64,000 nucleotides of DNA from Acidimicrobiaceae bacterium (GTDB lineage: Bacteria > Actinomycetota > Acidimicrobiia > Acidimicrobiales > MedAcidi-G1): positions 1 to 64,000 of the forward strand of contig PBDJ01000029.1 in assembly GCA_002717365.1 (NCBI GenBank), written 5' to 3'. Made by a program: the position numbers and the translations under genes. The first letter of the stretch is position 1, and each line of letters starts with the position of its first letter. The notes under the pieces were generated by a model that worked only from the letters and a program-made list of their open reading frames with translations, ran no database searches and was not told the DNA's origin. This document shows, piece after piece, positions 19,870 to 29,081 of this stretch.

Positions 19870-20574
19870 TTGGCCGAAGAGAACCCCACCAACGAAGAGA
19901 TCGACCTGGCGAGCCTTAGCGACGAGGACCTCACCGCCCAGATGCACGACGACCTCTACGACGGCCTGGCCGACGAGATCGTCGACGGTACTAGCATCCT
20001 CCTCGGCCGAGGTTGGGATGCCGACCGTGTACTGAACGACGCCCTGGTCGAGGGCATGCGGATCGTCGGTATTGACTTTCGCGACGGCATCCTCTTCGTT
20101 CCCGAGGTGCTGCTGGCCGCCAACGCCATGAAGGCCGGCATGGCCATCCTCCGGCCGCTGCTAGCCGAGACGGGGGCTGAGCCCATCGGAAAGGTGGTCA
20201 TTGGCACCGTCAAGGGCGACATCCACGACATCGGCAAGAACCTGGTTGCCATGATGCTCGAGGGTGCAGGCTTCGAGGTCATCAACCTCGGTATCAACAC
20301 CGATGTCGAGGAGTTCCTCGGGGCCCTAGACGAGCACAAGCCGGACATCCTCGGGATGTCGGCTCTGCTAACCACCACCATGCCCTACATGAAAGTCGTG
20401 ATCGACACCCTCCAGGAGAAGAGCCTCCGGGAGGAGTACATCGTGATAGTGGGCGGGGCTCCCCTGAACGAAGAGTTCGGAGAGGCCATCGGAGCCGACG
20501 CCTACTGCCGCGATGCGGCAGTCGCCTCCGAGACAGCTTCGCGACTGGTGGCCGAGCGGCGCAGCGCGGCCTGA
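19870..20574 (+). CDS. Corrinoid (B12-binding) methyltransferase protein, MttC/MtgC-like
   Basis: In-frame TTG start at 19870; GTVKGDIHDIGKNLVAMMLEGAGFEVINLGINTDVEEFL (DxHxxG B12 motif). Confidence 0.9.
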   Translation: MAEENPTNEEIDLASLSDEDLTAQMHDDLYDGLADEIVDGTSILLGRGWDADRVLNDALVEGMRIVGIDFRDGILFVPEVLLAANAMKAGMAILRPLLAETGAEPIGKVVIGTVKGDIHDIGKNLVAMMLEGAGFEVINLGINTDVEEFLGALDEHKPDILGMSALLTTTMPYMKVVIDTLQEKSLREEYIVIVGGAPLNEEFGEAIGADAYCRDAAVASETASRLVAERRSAA

Positions 20575-20580
20575 CCAACC

Positions 20581-21279
20581 ATGGACGATCCTTCCGGCGC
20601 GCCGGAGGCGTCCAACGGGCGGACCCTGGTTGTCGCCTGTGGGGCGCTGGCCCGCGAGTTGCTCCAGGTAGTGGAGGCGAACGGCCTCGACCACGTCGAC
20701 GTCGAGTGCCTACCCGCCTCCTACCACAACACCCCCGAGATGATCCCCAACCGGGTAGCCGAACGCGTCCGGGATGCCGCCAACCGCTACGACAGGGTCT
20801 TTGTTGGCTACGGGGACTGCGGCACTGGTGGTCGCCTCGACGCCATGTGTGACGAACTCGGGGTCGACCGCCTGCCCGGCGACCACTGCTACGAGTTCCT
20901 CACCGGAAGCGCCGAGTTCACCGACCTCCATGCCGAGGAGTTGGGGACCTTCTTCCTGACCGACTACCTGGTGAAGCACTTCGACCGTCTCGTCGTTCGG
21001 GCCTTCTGGCTGGACACCCACCCCGAGATTCGAGATGCCATGTTCGGCAACTACCGCCGGCTGGTCTACCTGTCACAAAGTAACGATCCCGATCTCGTGG
21101 AGCGAGCCCGGGACGCCGCCGACCGCTTGGGACTCACCTTCGAACACCGGCACACAGGACTCGAGGAACTGGAGACCAGAATCGTCTCGTTGGGTCGAGG
21201 CATAGATCAGGATCCCGGCCGATATCTCGACGAAAGTGCTGTGGCCTCCACTGGACCCGCCCCAGCCGGAACCCGCTGA
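20581..21279 (+). CDS. DUF1638 family protein
   Basis: 232 aa; VACGALARELLQVVEANGLDHVDVECLPASYHNTPEMIP...FVGYGDCGTGGRLD; embedded in the corrinoid operon. Confidence 0.75.
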   Translation: MDDPSGAPEASNGRTLVVACGALARELLQVVEANGLDHVDVECLPASYHNTPEMIPNRVAERVRDAANRYDRVFVGYGDCGTGGRLDAMCDELGVDRLPGDHCYEFLTGSAEFTDLHAEELGTFFLTDYLVKHFDRLVVRAFWLDTHPEIRDAMFGNYRRLVYLSQSNDPDLVERARDAADRLGLTFEHRHTGLEELETRIVSLGRGIDQDPGRYLDESAVASTGPAPAGTR

Positions 21280-21282
21280 ACT

Positions 21283-21597
21283 ATGGCCGCACAGCTCGTC
21301 ACCATCTACTGGCGCGACATCCCAGCCCAGGTCACAGCCCAAAGAGGAAGGAACCGGGAGAAGGCACTGCTGGCCGCCCGGTTCCAGCACGCCATCGACC
21401 GAGCGGCCATGGTGGCTGGAATGGATGACACTGACTCCTACGTGGCGCAGTGGCGTCGCGAAACCGTTGAATGTCTCGCCGACATGGCGTCCGCCGTGGC
21501 TGTCGAGGCGGCCCGCCTTGAGGAGGCCTATCCCAACGATCGGCTGGAGCGACTCGTGCGGTCTGGCGGTGCAGAAAAACAAGAACAAGAGGAATAG
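21283..21597 (+). CDS. Small 'virulence factor' domain protein
   Basis: 104 aa MAAQLVTIYWRDIPAQVTAQRGRNREKALLAARFQHAIDRAAMVAGMDDTDSYVAQWRRE; family recognised from memory. Confidence 0.65.
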   Translation: MAAQLVTIYWRDIPAQVTAQRGRNREKALLAARFQHAIDRAAMVAGMDDTDSYVAQWRRETVECLADMASAVAVEAARLEEAYPNDRLERLVRSGGAEKQEQEE

Positions 21598-21664
21598 CCA
21601 GAGACACCCCGACCGTGGGACCGTCACCGCTGACAGTCCACCGATTAGAGAGACCGATCAAAAG

Positions 21665-22564
21665 ATGACCGACACCATCCTCAGTTCTGCCACCCGGGAG
21701 GTGGCCATCGGCTTCGGTCGACCCTTCGTCATGATCGGCGAGCGCATCAACCCCACGGGGCGTCAGAAGTTGGCCAACGAGATGAAGGCTGGGGACTTCA
21801 GCCGCGTTGAGGCCGATGCCATCGCCCAGGTAGAAGCCGGTGCCCACATGCTGGACGTCAACGCGGGAATTCCGCTAGCCGACGAACCAGCCCTGCTGGC
21901 CCGGGCCATCCAACTCGTGCAGTCGGTGACCGACGTGCCCTTGAGCATCGACTCGTCAATCATTGAGGCTCTGGAGGCCGGTATCGCCGTGTACCAAGGC
22001 AAACCTCTGGTCAACTCGGTGACCGGCGAGGACGAGGTGCTGGAACGGGTCCTACCGCTGGTGGCGAAGGCCGGCGCTGCCGTGGTGGCCATCTCCAACG
22101 ACGACTCCGGGATCTCCGAGGACCCCGATGTGCGCTTCGAAGTGGCCCGCAAGATCGTGCAACGGGCCACCGACTACGGAATCCCAGCCGCCGACGTGGT
22201 GGTAGATCCCCTGGTCATGCCGATAGGTGCTATGGGATCGGCCGGCCAACAGGTCTTTGCTCTAGTCCGACGCCTCCGCGAGGAGCTCAAGGTGAACACG
22301 ACCTGCGGTGCATCCAACGTGAGCTTCGGTCTCCCTAACCGGCACGCTGTCACCGGTACGTTCCTCGCCATGTCGATCAGCCACGGCATGACGTCAGCCA
22401 TCATGAACCCCCTGCACGGTGAGGTGCGCGTACGGGTCCAGGCCGCCGACATCCTCACCGGCGCCGACACCAACTGCGCCGCCTGGATCCAGAATCACCG
22501 GGACCCCGGAGCCGTCGGCACCCGCGAACGCCGTGGCGGTCGCCGCGCCCGAACGCAAGCCTGA
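21665..22564 (+). CDS. Methyltetrahydrofolate:corrinoid methyltransferase (DHPS-like, MtgA/MeTr type)
   Basis: MTDTILSSATREVAIGFGRPFVMIGERINPTGRQKLANEMKAGDFSRVEADAIAQVEAGAHMLDVNAGIP...VTGTFLAMSISHGMTSAIMNPLH; the ORF track start (21236) overextends. Confidence 0.88.
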   Translation: MTDTILSSATREVAIGFGRPFVMIGERINPTGRQKLANEMKAGDFSRVEADAIAQVEAGAHMLDVNAGIPLADEPALLARAIQLVQSVTDVPLSIDSSIIEALEAGIAVYQGKPLVNSVTGEDEVLERVLPLVAKAGAAVVAISNDDSGISEDPDVRFEVARKIVQRATDYGIPAADVVVDPLVMPIGAMGSAGQQVFALVRRLREELKVNTTCGASNVSFGLPNRHAVTGTFLAMSISHGMTSAIMNPLHGEVRVRVQAADILTGADTNCAAWIQNHRDPGAVGTRERRGGRRARTQA

Positions 22565-22585
22565 ACTACTAATCAGCATGATCCC

Positions 22586-24634
22586 ATGACCGAAACCGAC
22601 GACCACCTCGTCGTCTTCACGCCCTCGGGCCTTAGGGACTCGTTCGCCACCGGCACCACCTTGCTGGATGCCGCCCGCCAGTTGGGAGTGGACCTGGACT
22701 CGGTCTGCGGAGGCCGCGGGATCTGCGGACGATGCCAGGTGGAGCCCACCTTCGGAGAGTTTGCCAAGCACGGAATCACCGCCGTGGACAACCACGTATC
22801 GCCCCGCGGAGCTGTCGAGAAGAACTACCGGGGCCGTCGGCCTCTGACAGAATCCCGCCGGCTGGGTTGTGCTGCTGCGGTGTGCGGTGACTTGGTGATC
22901 GACGTCCCAGCCGAAAGCCAGGTCCATCGACAGGTCATCCGCAAGGATGTGAACCTAGGCAACCTGGCACTAGATCCGGTCCTGATTCTCCGCTTAGTTG
23001 AAATCTCCCCGCCGTCCGGAACCATCGGGGACCGTCCTGATCACCGCCTGCTCGACGCCCTGGCCGACCAGTGGGGCCTCGGAGGCCTCACCCTCGATGA
23101 CAAGGTGGCCGACAGCCTGATCAGTGGATCGACCGATCGACCTAGCACAGTGACAGCGGCCATCCGGGATGGCCGCTGCGTGGTGGCTGTCTGGCCGGGT
23201 CTACGAGACCGTGCCCTGGGCGTAGCCATGGACGTGGGCTCCACGACAATCGCCGGCCACCTCTGCGACCTAGCGACCGGCGCCGTACTGGCAACGGCGG
23301 GAACCATGAACCCACAGATCCGGTTCGGCGAAGACCTCATGAGTCGAATCTCCTACGTAATGATGAACCCGGGTGGCGAGGCCGAGTTAACCACCGCCGT
23401 CCGCGACGCCCTAAACGACCTGCTAGCCGACCTCTGCCTCCAGGGGGAGGCCGAGCGAGACGAGATTCTGGAAATGGTGCTGGTCGGCAACCCGATCATG
23501 CACCACCTATTCCTGGGTCTGGACCCAACGCCACTTGGCCAAGCCCCATTCACCCTCGCCGTGGAAGACGCCCTCGACGTCCCAGCCGCCGACCTAAACC
23601 TGGAGGCACACGCCTGTACCCGGATCCACGTCCTGCCGTGTATCGCCGGACACGTAGGGGCCGACACGGCCGCTGTAGTCCTAGCCTCGCGCCCCCACAC
23701 GGCCGACGACGTCCGCCTAGTCGTCGACGTCGGCACCAACGCTGAAATTGTCCTGACCGGCAACGGACGGATACTGGCCGCCTCCAGCCCCACCGGTCCG
23801 GCCTTCGAGGGGGCCCAGGTCAGCGCTGGCCAACGGGCTACCCCGGGAGCCATCGAGAGGATCCGAATCGACCCAGACACCGGCGAACCCCGGTTCCAGG
23901 TAATCGGAACCGAACCCTGGTCCGACGAGCCGGGCTTCGACCAAGCAATAGCCGACACCGGGGTGACCGGGATCTGTGGGTCCGGAATCATCGAGGTAGT
24001 GGCCGAGTTGTGGCTAGCCGGTCTTATGGATGCCGACGGTGTGATCGGCGGCCCGGATACCAGACCTTCCCGACGTTTAATTCCCGATGGGCGGACCCTC
24101 TCCTACGTCCTGCACGACCCGGACGACGGCGACAGCACAATCCTTGTAACCCAGAACGACGTCCGGGCCATCCAACTGGCCAAGGCCGCCCTCTACGCTG
24201 GCATCCGGCTCCTGATGGACCATCTGGAAGTAGACGAAGTAAACCAGATCAGCCTTGCCGGGGCCTTCGGCAGCCACATCGACACCGTCCACGCCACCGT
24301 CCTCGGCCTCGTCCCGGACTGCGACCCCGACCGGGTAGCCAGCATTGGCAACGCGGCAGGCGCCGGAGCGATCATCGCCCTGCTCTCAGCCGGAGCCCGA
24401 ACCGAGATCCAAGAGGTCGTGGGCCGTATCGAAAAGATCGAAACGGCATTAGAACCATCATTCCAAAAGCACTTCGTGGATGCCATGGCCGTGCCCCACC
24501 GGACGGCCCAATACCCACGGCTGTCTACCCGAATCACACTCCCCCAACGCCCGGCCGCCTCGGCGCCCGGTACTGAACGGACTAGGAGACGCCGTCGCCG
24601 CAGGAACGCGGTGGGAGAGGAACACCAAACATGA
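22586..24634 (+). CDS. Corrinoid activation protein, RamA-like ([2Fe-2S] + ASKHA/DUF4445)
   Basis: 682 aa; CGGRGICGRCQVEPTFG; AMDVGSTTIAGHLCDLATG; VGNPIMHHLFLGLDPTPLGQAPF. Confidence 0.88.
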   Translation: MTETDDHLVVFTPSGLRDSFATGTTLLDAARQLGVDLDSVCGGRGICGRCQVEPTFGEFAKHGITAVDNHVSPRGAVEKNYRGRRPLTESRRLGCAAAVCGDLVIDVPAESQVHRQVIRKDVNLGNLALDPVLILRLVEISPPSGTIGDRPDHRLLDALADQWGLGGLTLDDKVADSLISGSTDRPSTVTAAIRDGRCVVAVWPGLRDRALGVAMDVGSTTIAGHLCDLATGAVLATAGTMNPQIRFGEDLMSRISYVMMNPGGEAELTTAVRDALNDLLADLCLQGEAERDEILEMVLVGNPIMHHLFLGLDPTPLGQAPFTLAVEDALDVPAADLNLEAHACTRIHVLPCIAGHVGADTAAVVLASRPHTADDVRLVVDVGTNAEIVLTGNGRILAASSPTGPAFEGAQVSAGQRATPGAIERIRIDPDTGEPRFQVIGTEPWSDEPGFDQAIADTGVTGICGSGIIEVVAELWLAGLMDADGVIGGPDTRPSRRLIPDGRTLSYVLHDPDDGDSTILVTQNDVRAIQLAKAALYAGIRLLMDHLEVDEVNQISLAGAFGSHIDTVHATVLGLVPDCDPDRVASIGNAAGAGAIIALLSAGARTEIQEVVGRIEKIETALEPSFQKHFVDAMAVPHRTAQYPRLSTRITLPQRPAASAPGTERTRRRRRRRNAVGEEHQT

Positions 24635-26172
24635 GTAATGCACCACGAGGTCGCCGCAGCGGGGGACGTGCCGCACGGCAAGCCGCCCGGTCAGAGTCCG
24701 CCACTGAGACCCGGGCCTTCCTGACCCGGACCATGACCCCAGTCGAGGTGGTCTCAACCGAAGGCCTAGAGACGATCGAGCACAACGCCGACACGATCCT
24801 CGCCGAGATGGGCATCGACTTTCGCGACTACCCGTCGGCCCTCACCCTGCTGGCCGACGCCGGGGCCGACGTCGACGGGGAACGGGTACGGTTCCCCCGC
24901 GGCATGTGCCGACAGGTCATCCAGTCTTCGGCACCAGCGACCTACACCCAGCACGCCCGCAACCCGGTCCGCAACGTCCAGGTAGGGGGCGACGCCACCG
25001 TCCTCGTACCGGCATACGGCTCCCCATTCGTCCACGACATCGACGAAGGTCGCCGCTACGCCACTCTGGAGGACTTCCGCAACTTCGTAAAACTGGCCTA
25101 CCTAAGCCCCGGCCTCCACCACTCGGGCGGCACGATCGTCGAACCGGTGGACGTCCCGGTCTCCAAGCGACACCTAGACATGGTGTACTCCCACCTCCGC
25201 TACAGCGATAAGCCGTTCATGGGCTCGGTCACCGCGGCCGAGAGAGCCCAGGACTCCGTCGACCTGGCCGGGTTCGTGTTCGGCGAAGAGTTCGTCCGCC
25301 AGAACACCGTGATGACGAGCCTCATCAACGCCTCCTCGCCCATGGCGTGGGACGCCACCATGCTGGGAGCCGCCGAGACCTACGCCCGCTCCAACCAAGC
25401 CACCATGATCAGCCCCTTCATCCTGGCCGGAGCCATGGCACCCGTGACGGTGGCCGGCGTAGCGGCACAGACCCTGGCCGAGGCCCTGGCGGGCATGACG
25501 TTCGTCCAGTTAGTGAACCCCGGAGCACCTATGGTGTTCGGCTCTTTCGCCAGCTCCATGTCCATGCAGACCGGCGCCCCGACCTTCGGAACCCCCGAAC
25601 CAGCGCTAGTGCTCTTCACGGTTGCCGCCCTGGCCCGACGCCTCGGTGTGCCGTTCCGTTCGGGAGGCAACCTCTGCGCCTCCAAGATCCCCGACGCCCA
25701 GGCCGCCGCGGAGTCCATAGCCACCTTTCTCCCCTCCTTGCTTGCCGGGGTGAACTTCTTACTTCACTCAGCCGGCTGGCTGGAGGGCGGCCTGGCCATG
25801 GGCTACGAGAAGTTCATCATTGACGCCGACCAGTGCAACCTGGCCGCCACCTTCGTCAACGGTGTCGACCTCTCGGAGAACGGCCAAGCCATGGACGCCA
25901 TCCGAGAGGTCGAGCCCGGTCAGCACTTCCTGGGCACCGACCACACACTGGCCAACTTCGAAACAGCCTTTGCCCGGTCCGAAGTCGCCAACAACGACTC
26001 CTTCGAACAGTGGGCCGAGGATGGGAGCCTCGACGCCGCCCAACGGGCCAACGGCATCTGGAAAAAGATGCTCCACGACTATGAGCCGCCACCCCTGGAC
26101 GAGGCGGCGGACGAGGCCATGCTGGACTTCATCGCCCGCCGCAAGGAAGTCATCCCCGATGAGTTCGGATGA
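24631..26172 (+). CDS. MttB-superfamily trimethylammonium:corrinoid methyltransferase, non-pyrrolysine (MtgB-like candidate)
   Basis: 513 aa uninterrupted; TRTMTPVEVVSTEGLETIEHNADTILAEMGIDFRDYPSALTLL...; ATGA overlap with the activator gene. Confidence 0.88.
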   Translation: MSNAPRGRRSGGRAARQAARSESATETRAFLTRTMTPVEVVSTEGLETIEHNADTILAEMGIDFRDYPSALTLLADAGADVDGERVRFPRGMCRQVIQSSAPATYTQHARNPVRNVQVGGDATVLVPAYGSPFVHDIDEGRRYATLEDFRNFVKLAYLSPGLHHSGGTIVEPVDVPVSKRHLDMVYSHLRYSDKPFMGSVTAAERAQDSVDLAGFVFGEEFVRQNTVMTSLINASSPMAWDATMLGAAETYARSNQATMISPFILAGAMAPVTVAGVAAQTLAEALAGMTFVQLVNPGAPMVFGSFASSMSMQTGAPTFGTPEPALVLFTVAALARRLGVPFRSGGNLCASKIPDAQAAAESIATFLPSLLAGVNFLLHSAGWLEGGLAMGYEKFIIDADQCNLAATFVNGVDLSENGQAMDAIREVEPGQHFLGTDHTLANFETAFARSEVANNDSFEQWAEDGSLDAAQRANGIWKKMLHDYEPPPLDEAADEAMLDFIARRKEVIPDEFG

Positions 26173-26361
26173 ACTAGCAGGTCCTGATACCTCAACGGAT
26201 GAGGTTTCCTACCATTGGAGGTTCTTTCCACTCAGTACAACTTGACGCCTCGCCTGAGTACACTCACGCCGTCCCGGGCACACCAGCCTGCCCGCGTCAC
26301 ACTCGCCGGCCCGCACCCGCGGGTACCGGACCGGAACCCGGAAGAGATAGAGAAGAGAACA

Positions 26362-28059
26362 ATGCCGTTCCCCTCCGACCTGGAAATTGCCCGAGGCGCC
26401 GAATTGCGCCCCCTCAACGACATAGCGTCGGAAGCTGGAATCCCGACCGACTGCCTAGAGCCCTACGGCGAGGGCGCGGCCAAGATCAAATTGGACGCCA
26501 TTGGACGGATGGCCGACCGCCCGAAGGCCCGGTACGTGGTCGTCTCAGCCATCACCCCCACGCCCCTAGGCGAAGGCAAGACCACGACGACCGTCGGCCT
26601 CGGTCAGGGCTTCAGCCACATCGGGAAGAAGGCCACCATCGCCATTCGTCAGCCCTCGATGGGTCCGACATTCGGGATCAAGGGCGGGGCAGCCGGCGGC
26701 GGCTACAGCCAGGTCGTACCCATGGAGCTGTTCAACCTCCACCTAACCGGAGACATGCACGCCGTCACGGCGGCCCACAACATGTGCTCGGCCATGCTCG
26801 ACGCCCACCTGTTCCACGGCAACGAGCTGGGACTGGACCTCCACAACATCACGTGGCGGAGGGTCATGGACATCAACGAGCGGGCGCTGCGCAACATCGT
26901 CGTCGGCCTAGGCGGTCGGCTAGATGGTGTCCCCCGCGAGACCGGCTTTGACATCACCGCTGCCTCCGAGGTCATGGCAGCCCTCGCCCTGTGCACCTCG
27001 CTGGCCGACCTACGTCAACGAATGGGCCGAATCGTCGTCGGCTACGACAAGACTGGAACTCCGGTCACCGCCGAGGACCTCGGTGTAGCCGGCTCAATGA
27101 CGGTCATCCTCAAGGAAGCTGTCAAGCCCAACCTGATGCAAACCCTGGAGGGCACTCCCGCCCTGGTCCACTGCGGCCCGTTCGGCAACATCGCCACCGG
27201 CAACTCGTCGATCGTGGCCGACCAGATCGGTATCCACACCGGCGACTTCCTGCTCACCGAGGCGGGCTTCGGTGCCGATATGGGCGCCGAACGGTTCTTC
27301 AACATCAAGTGCCGCTATTCGGGCATCGCCCCCGACGCTGCTGTCCTGGTGGCCACCGTCCGCGGCCTGAAGGCCCACTCTGGCAACCACAAGATCGTTG
27401 CCGGCAAGCCGCTACCTGAGGCCCTCCTGGCCGAAAACCCCGACGAGGTGCACCAGGGGGGTGACAACCTCCGCAAGCAGTTGGAGAATATGCAGGTCCA
27501 TGGGGTGTCGCCCGTAGTGGCCATCAACGTGTTCCCTGGCGACCACGACGTCGACATCAATGCCATCAAGGAGATCGCCGACGAGTTCAATGCCCGGTCG
27601 GCTATCACCACCCACTTCGCCGACGGCGGGTCGGGAGCCGCCGAGTTGGCCGAGGCAGTCACTGAGGCGGCCGACGAACCCAGCGACTTCCAGGTCCTGT
27701 ATCCGGACGAAATGTCGCTCCGGGACAAGATCCATACCGTGGCCGACAAGGTCTATGGCGCTGACGGTGTGGATTTCTCGCCGCAGGCCAACAAGCAAAT
27801 CGACATGTACGAGGCCAACGGCTTCGGCAATCTGCCGGTGTGTATCGCCAAGACGCACCTGTCGATCAGTTCGAACGCCGCCCTTAAGGGCGCCCCAACC
27901 GGGTGGACGCTTCCCGTCCGCGAGGTCCGGGCCTCTGTGGGCGCCGGCTTCGTGTACCCGATCTGCGGTGACATGCGTACGATGCCCGGACTGGGCGCCC
28001 GGCCGGGTGCCATGGGTATTGACATCGACGAGAATGGTGAAATCGTCGGCCTAAGTTGA
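26362..28059 (+). CDS. fhs: Formate-tetrahydrofolate ligase
   Basis: 566 aa; TPTPLGEGKTTTTVGLGQGFSHIGKKATIAIRQPSMGPTFGIKGGAAGGGYSQVVPMELFNLHLTGDMHAV. Confidence 0.96.
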   Translation: MPFPSDLEIARGAELRPLNDIASEAGIPTDCLEPYGEGAAKIKLDAIGRMADRPKARYVVVSAITPTPLGEGKTTTTVGLGQGFSHIGKKATIAIRQPSMGPTFGIKGGAAGGGYSQVVPMELFNLHLTGDMHAVTAAHNMCSAMLDAHLFHGNELGLDLHNITWRRVMDINERALRNIVVGLGGRLDGVPRETGFDITAASEVMAALALCTSLADLRQRMGRIVVGYDKTGTPVTAEDLGVAGSMTVILKEAVKPNLMQTLEGTPALVHCGPFGNIATGNSSIVADQIGIHTGDFLLTEAGFGADMGAERFFNIKCRYSGIAPDAAVLVATVRGLKAHSGNHKIVAGKPLPEALLAENPDEVHQGGDNLRKQLENMQVHGVSPVVAINVFPGDHDVDINAIKEIADEFNARSAITTHFADGGSGAAELAEAVTEAADEPSDFQVLYPDEMSLRDKIHTVADKVYGADGVDFSPQANKQIDMYEANGFGNLPVCIAKTHLSISSNAALKGAPTGWTLPVREVRASVGAGFVYPICGDMRTMPGLGARPGAMGIDIDENGEIVGLS

Positions 28060-28149
28060 TCCTCTTTCGACCCTGTCAACCGGGTCGCCGGTAACCACCG
28101 GAGACCAACACCACGGACCCACCGGTCGGCACACGCCGAGCCGGCTCGC

Positions 28150-29028
28150 ATGCGAAAGGGAGGCTGCGTGGCCACCCGAAACCAGGCCAATAGGGCCGTC
28201 CAGAAGCGGCTGCTCGAGGGAATGACCTATGAGTTGATCCCACTCAAGAACCTGGCCGACCAGTCACAGCACTTGCCGGCAGGTGCCACCGTCTCGGTGA
28301 CCTGCTCACCAGCCAAGACGGTTGACGACACCCTGGACCTGTGCGCCGGCTACGCCGAAAAGGGCTTCACGGTGATCCCCCACATCGCAGCCCGCATGGT
28401 GGAGGACGAAGGACACCTAGACCGGATCGTCCAACGGATGAACGCCCTTGATATTCGGACGGTGTTCTGCATCGGTGGCGACGCCGACCCCCGAGGCCCG
28501 TTTACCGACGCCGCCGGCTTCCTACATTCCTTCCTGGACCGCCGCCCCAACGTTGATGTAGTGGGTATCGGCTCCTACCCCGACGGCCACGCCACCATCC
28601 CCGACCAAGCTCTGGTGGACGCCCTGGTCGAGAAGCAGGAGCTAATCCGGGAGGCTGGTCTCAAGGGCTACATGGCCACCCAGATGTGCTTTGACGCCGA
28701 CACCATCGGCGACTGGCTGGAAGGTCGTCGGGCCGCCGGCGTGGACCTTCCATGCCACCTCGGGGTGCCGGGGGCCGTCGACCGGGCGAGGTTGTTGGCT
28801 ATCTCGATCCGGCTGGGCATCGGCCACTCGACTCGATACCTAAGAAAGAACAGGACATCGGTGATCCGCCTACTGTCGCCCGGCGGCTATGACCCAAACA
28901 AGCTCATCGCCCCGCTCTCCTATCGAGCTGACGAGTTGAACATCGCTGGGATCCACTGCTTCACGTTCAATGCCGTGGACACTACCGAGAGCTGGCGCCG
29001 GAAGTCCCTAAGGAAGCTTGGGTCCTGA
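28150..29028 (+). CDS. Methylenetetrahydrofolate reductase family protein
   Basis: 292 aa; YELIPLKNLADQSQHLPAGATVSVTCSPAKTVDDTL...VFCIGGDADPRGPF; HCFTFNAVDTTESWRRKSL. Confidence 0.85.
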   Translation: MRKGGCVATRNQANRAVQKRLLEGMTYELIPLKNLADQSQHLPAGATVSVTCSPAKTVDDTLDLCAGYAEKGFTVIPHIAARMVEDEGHLDRIVQRMNALDIRTVFCIGGDADPRGPFTDAAGFLHSFLDRRPNVDVVGIGSYPDGHATIPDQALVDALVEKQELIREAGLKGYMATQMCFDADTIGDWLEGRRAAGVDLPCHLGVPGAVDRARLLAISIRLGIGHSTRYLRKNRTSVIRLLSPGGYDPNKLIAPLSYRADELNIAGIHCFTFNAVDTTESWRRKSLRKLGS

Positions 29029-29081
29029 CCCGCGCTGGGCCACGTAGTCCCAGTGGCCTGCCGTCAGGCACAATTCCTGAC

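Noticed and set aside
24631-26172. Pyrrolysine in the MttB homologue
   Set aside because: The ORF is continuous for 513 codons with no in-frame TAG, so this is a non-Pyl MttB relative.
26189-26205. ACCTCA-ACGGA-TGAGGT hairpin after the MttB gene as a terminator
   Set aside because: Only 6 bp with a weak T-run and same-strand fhs follows closely; insufficient to call.
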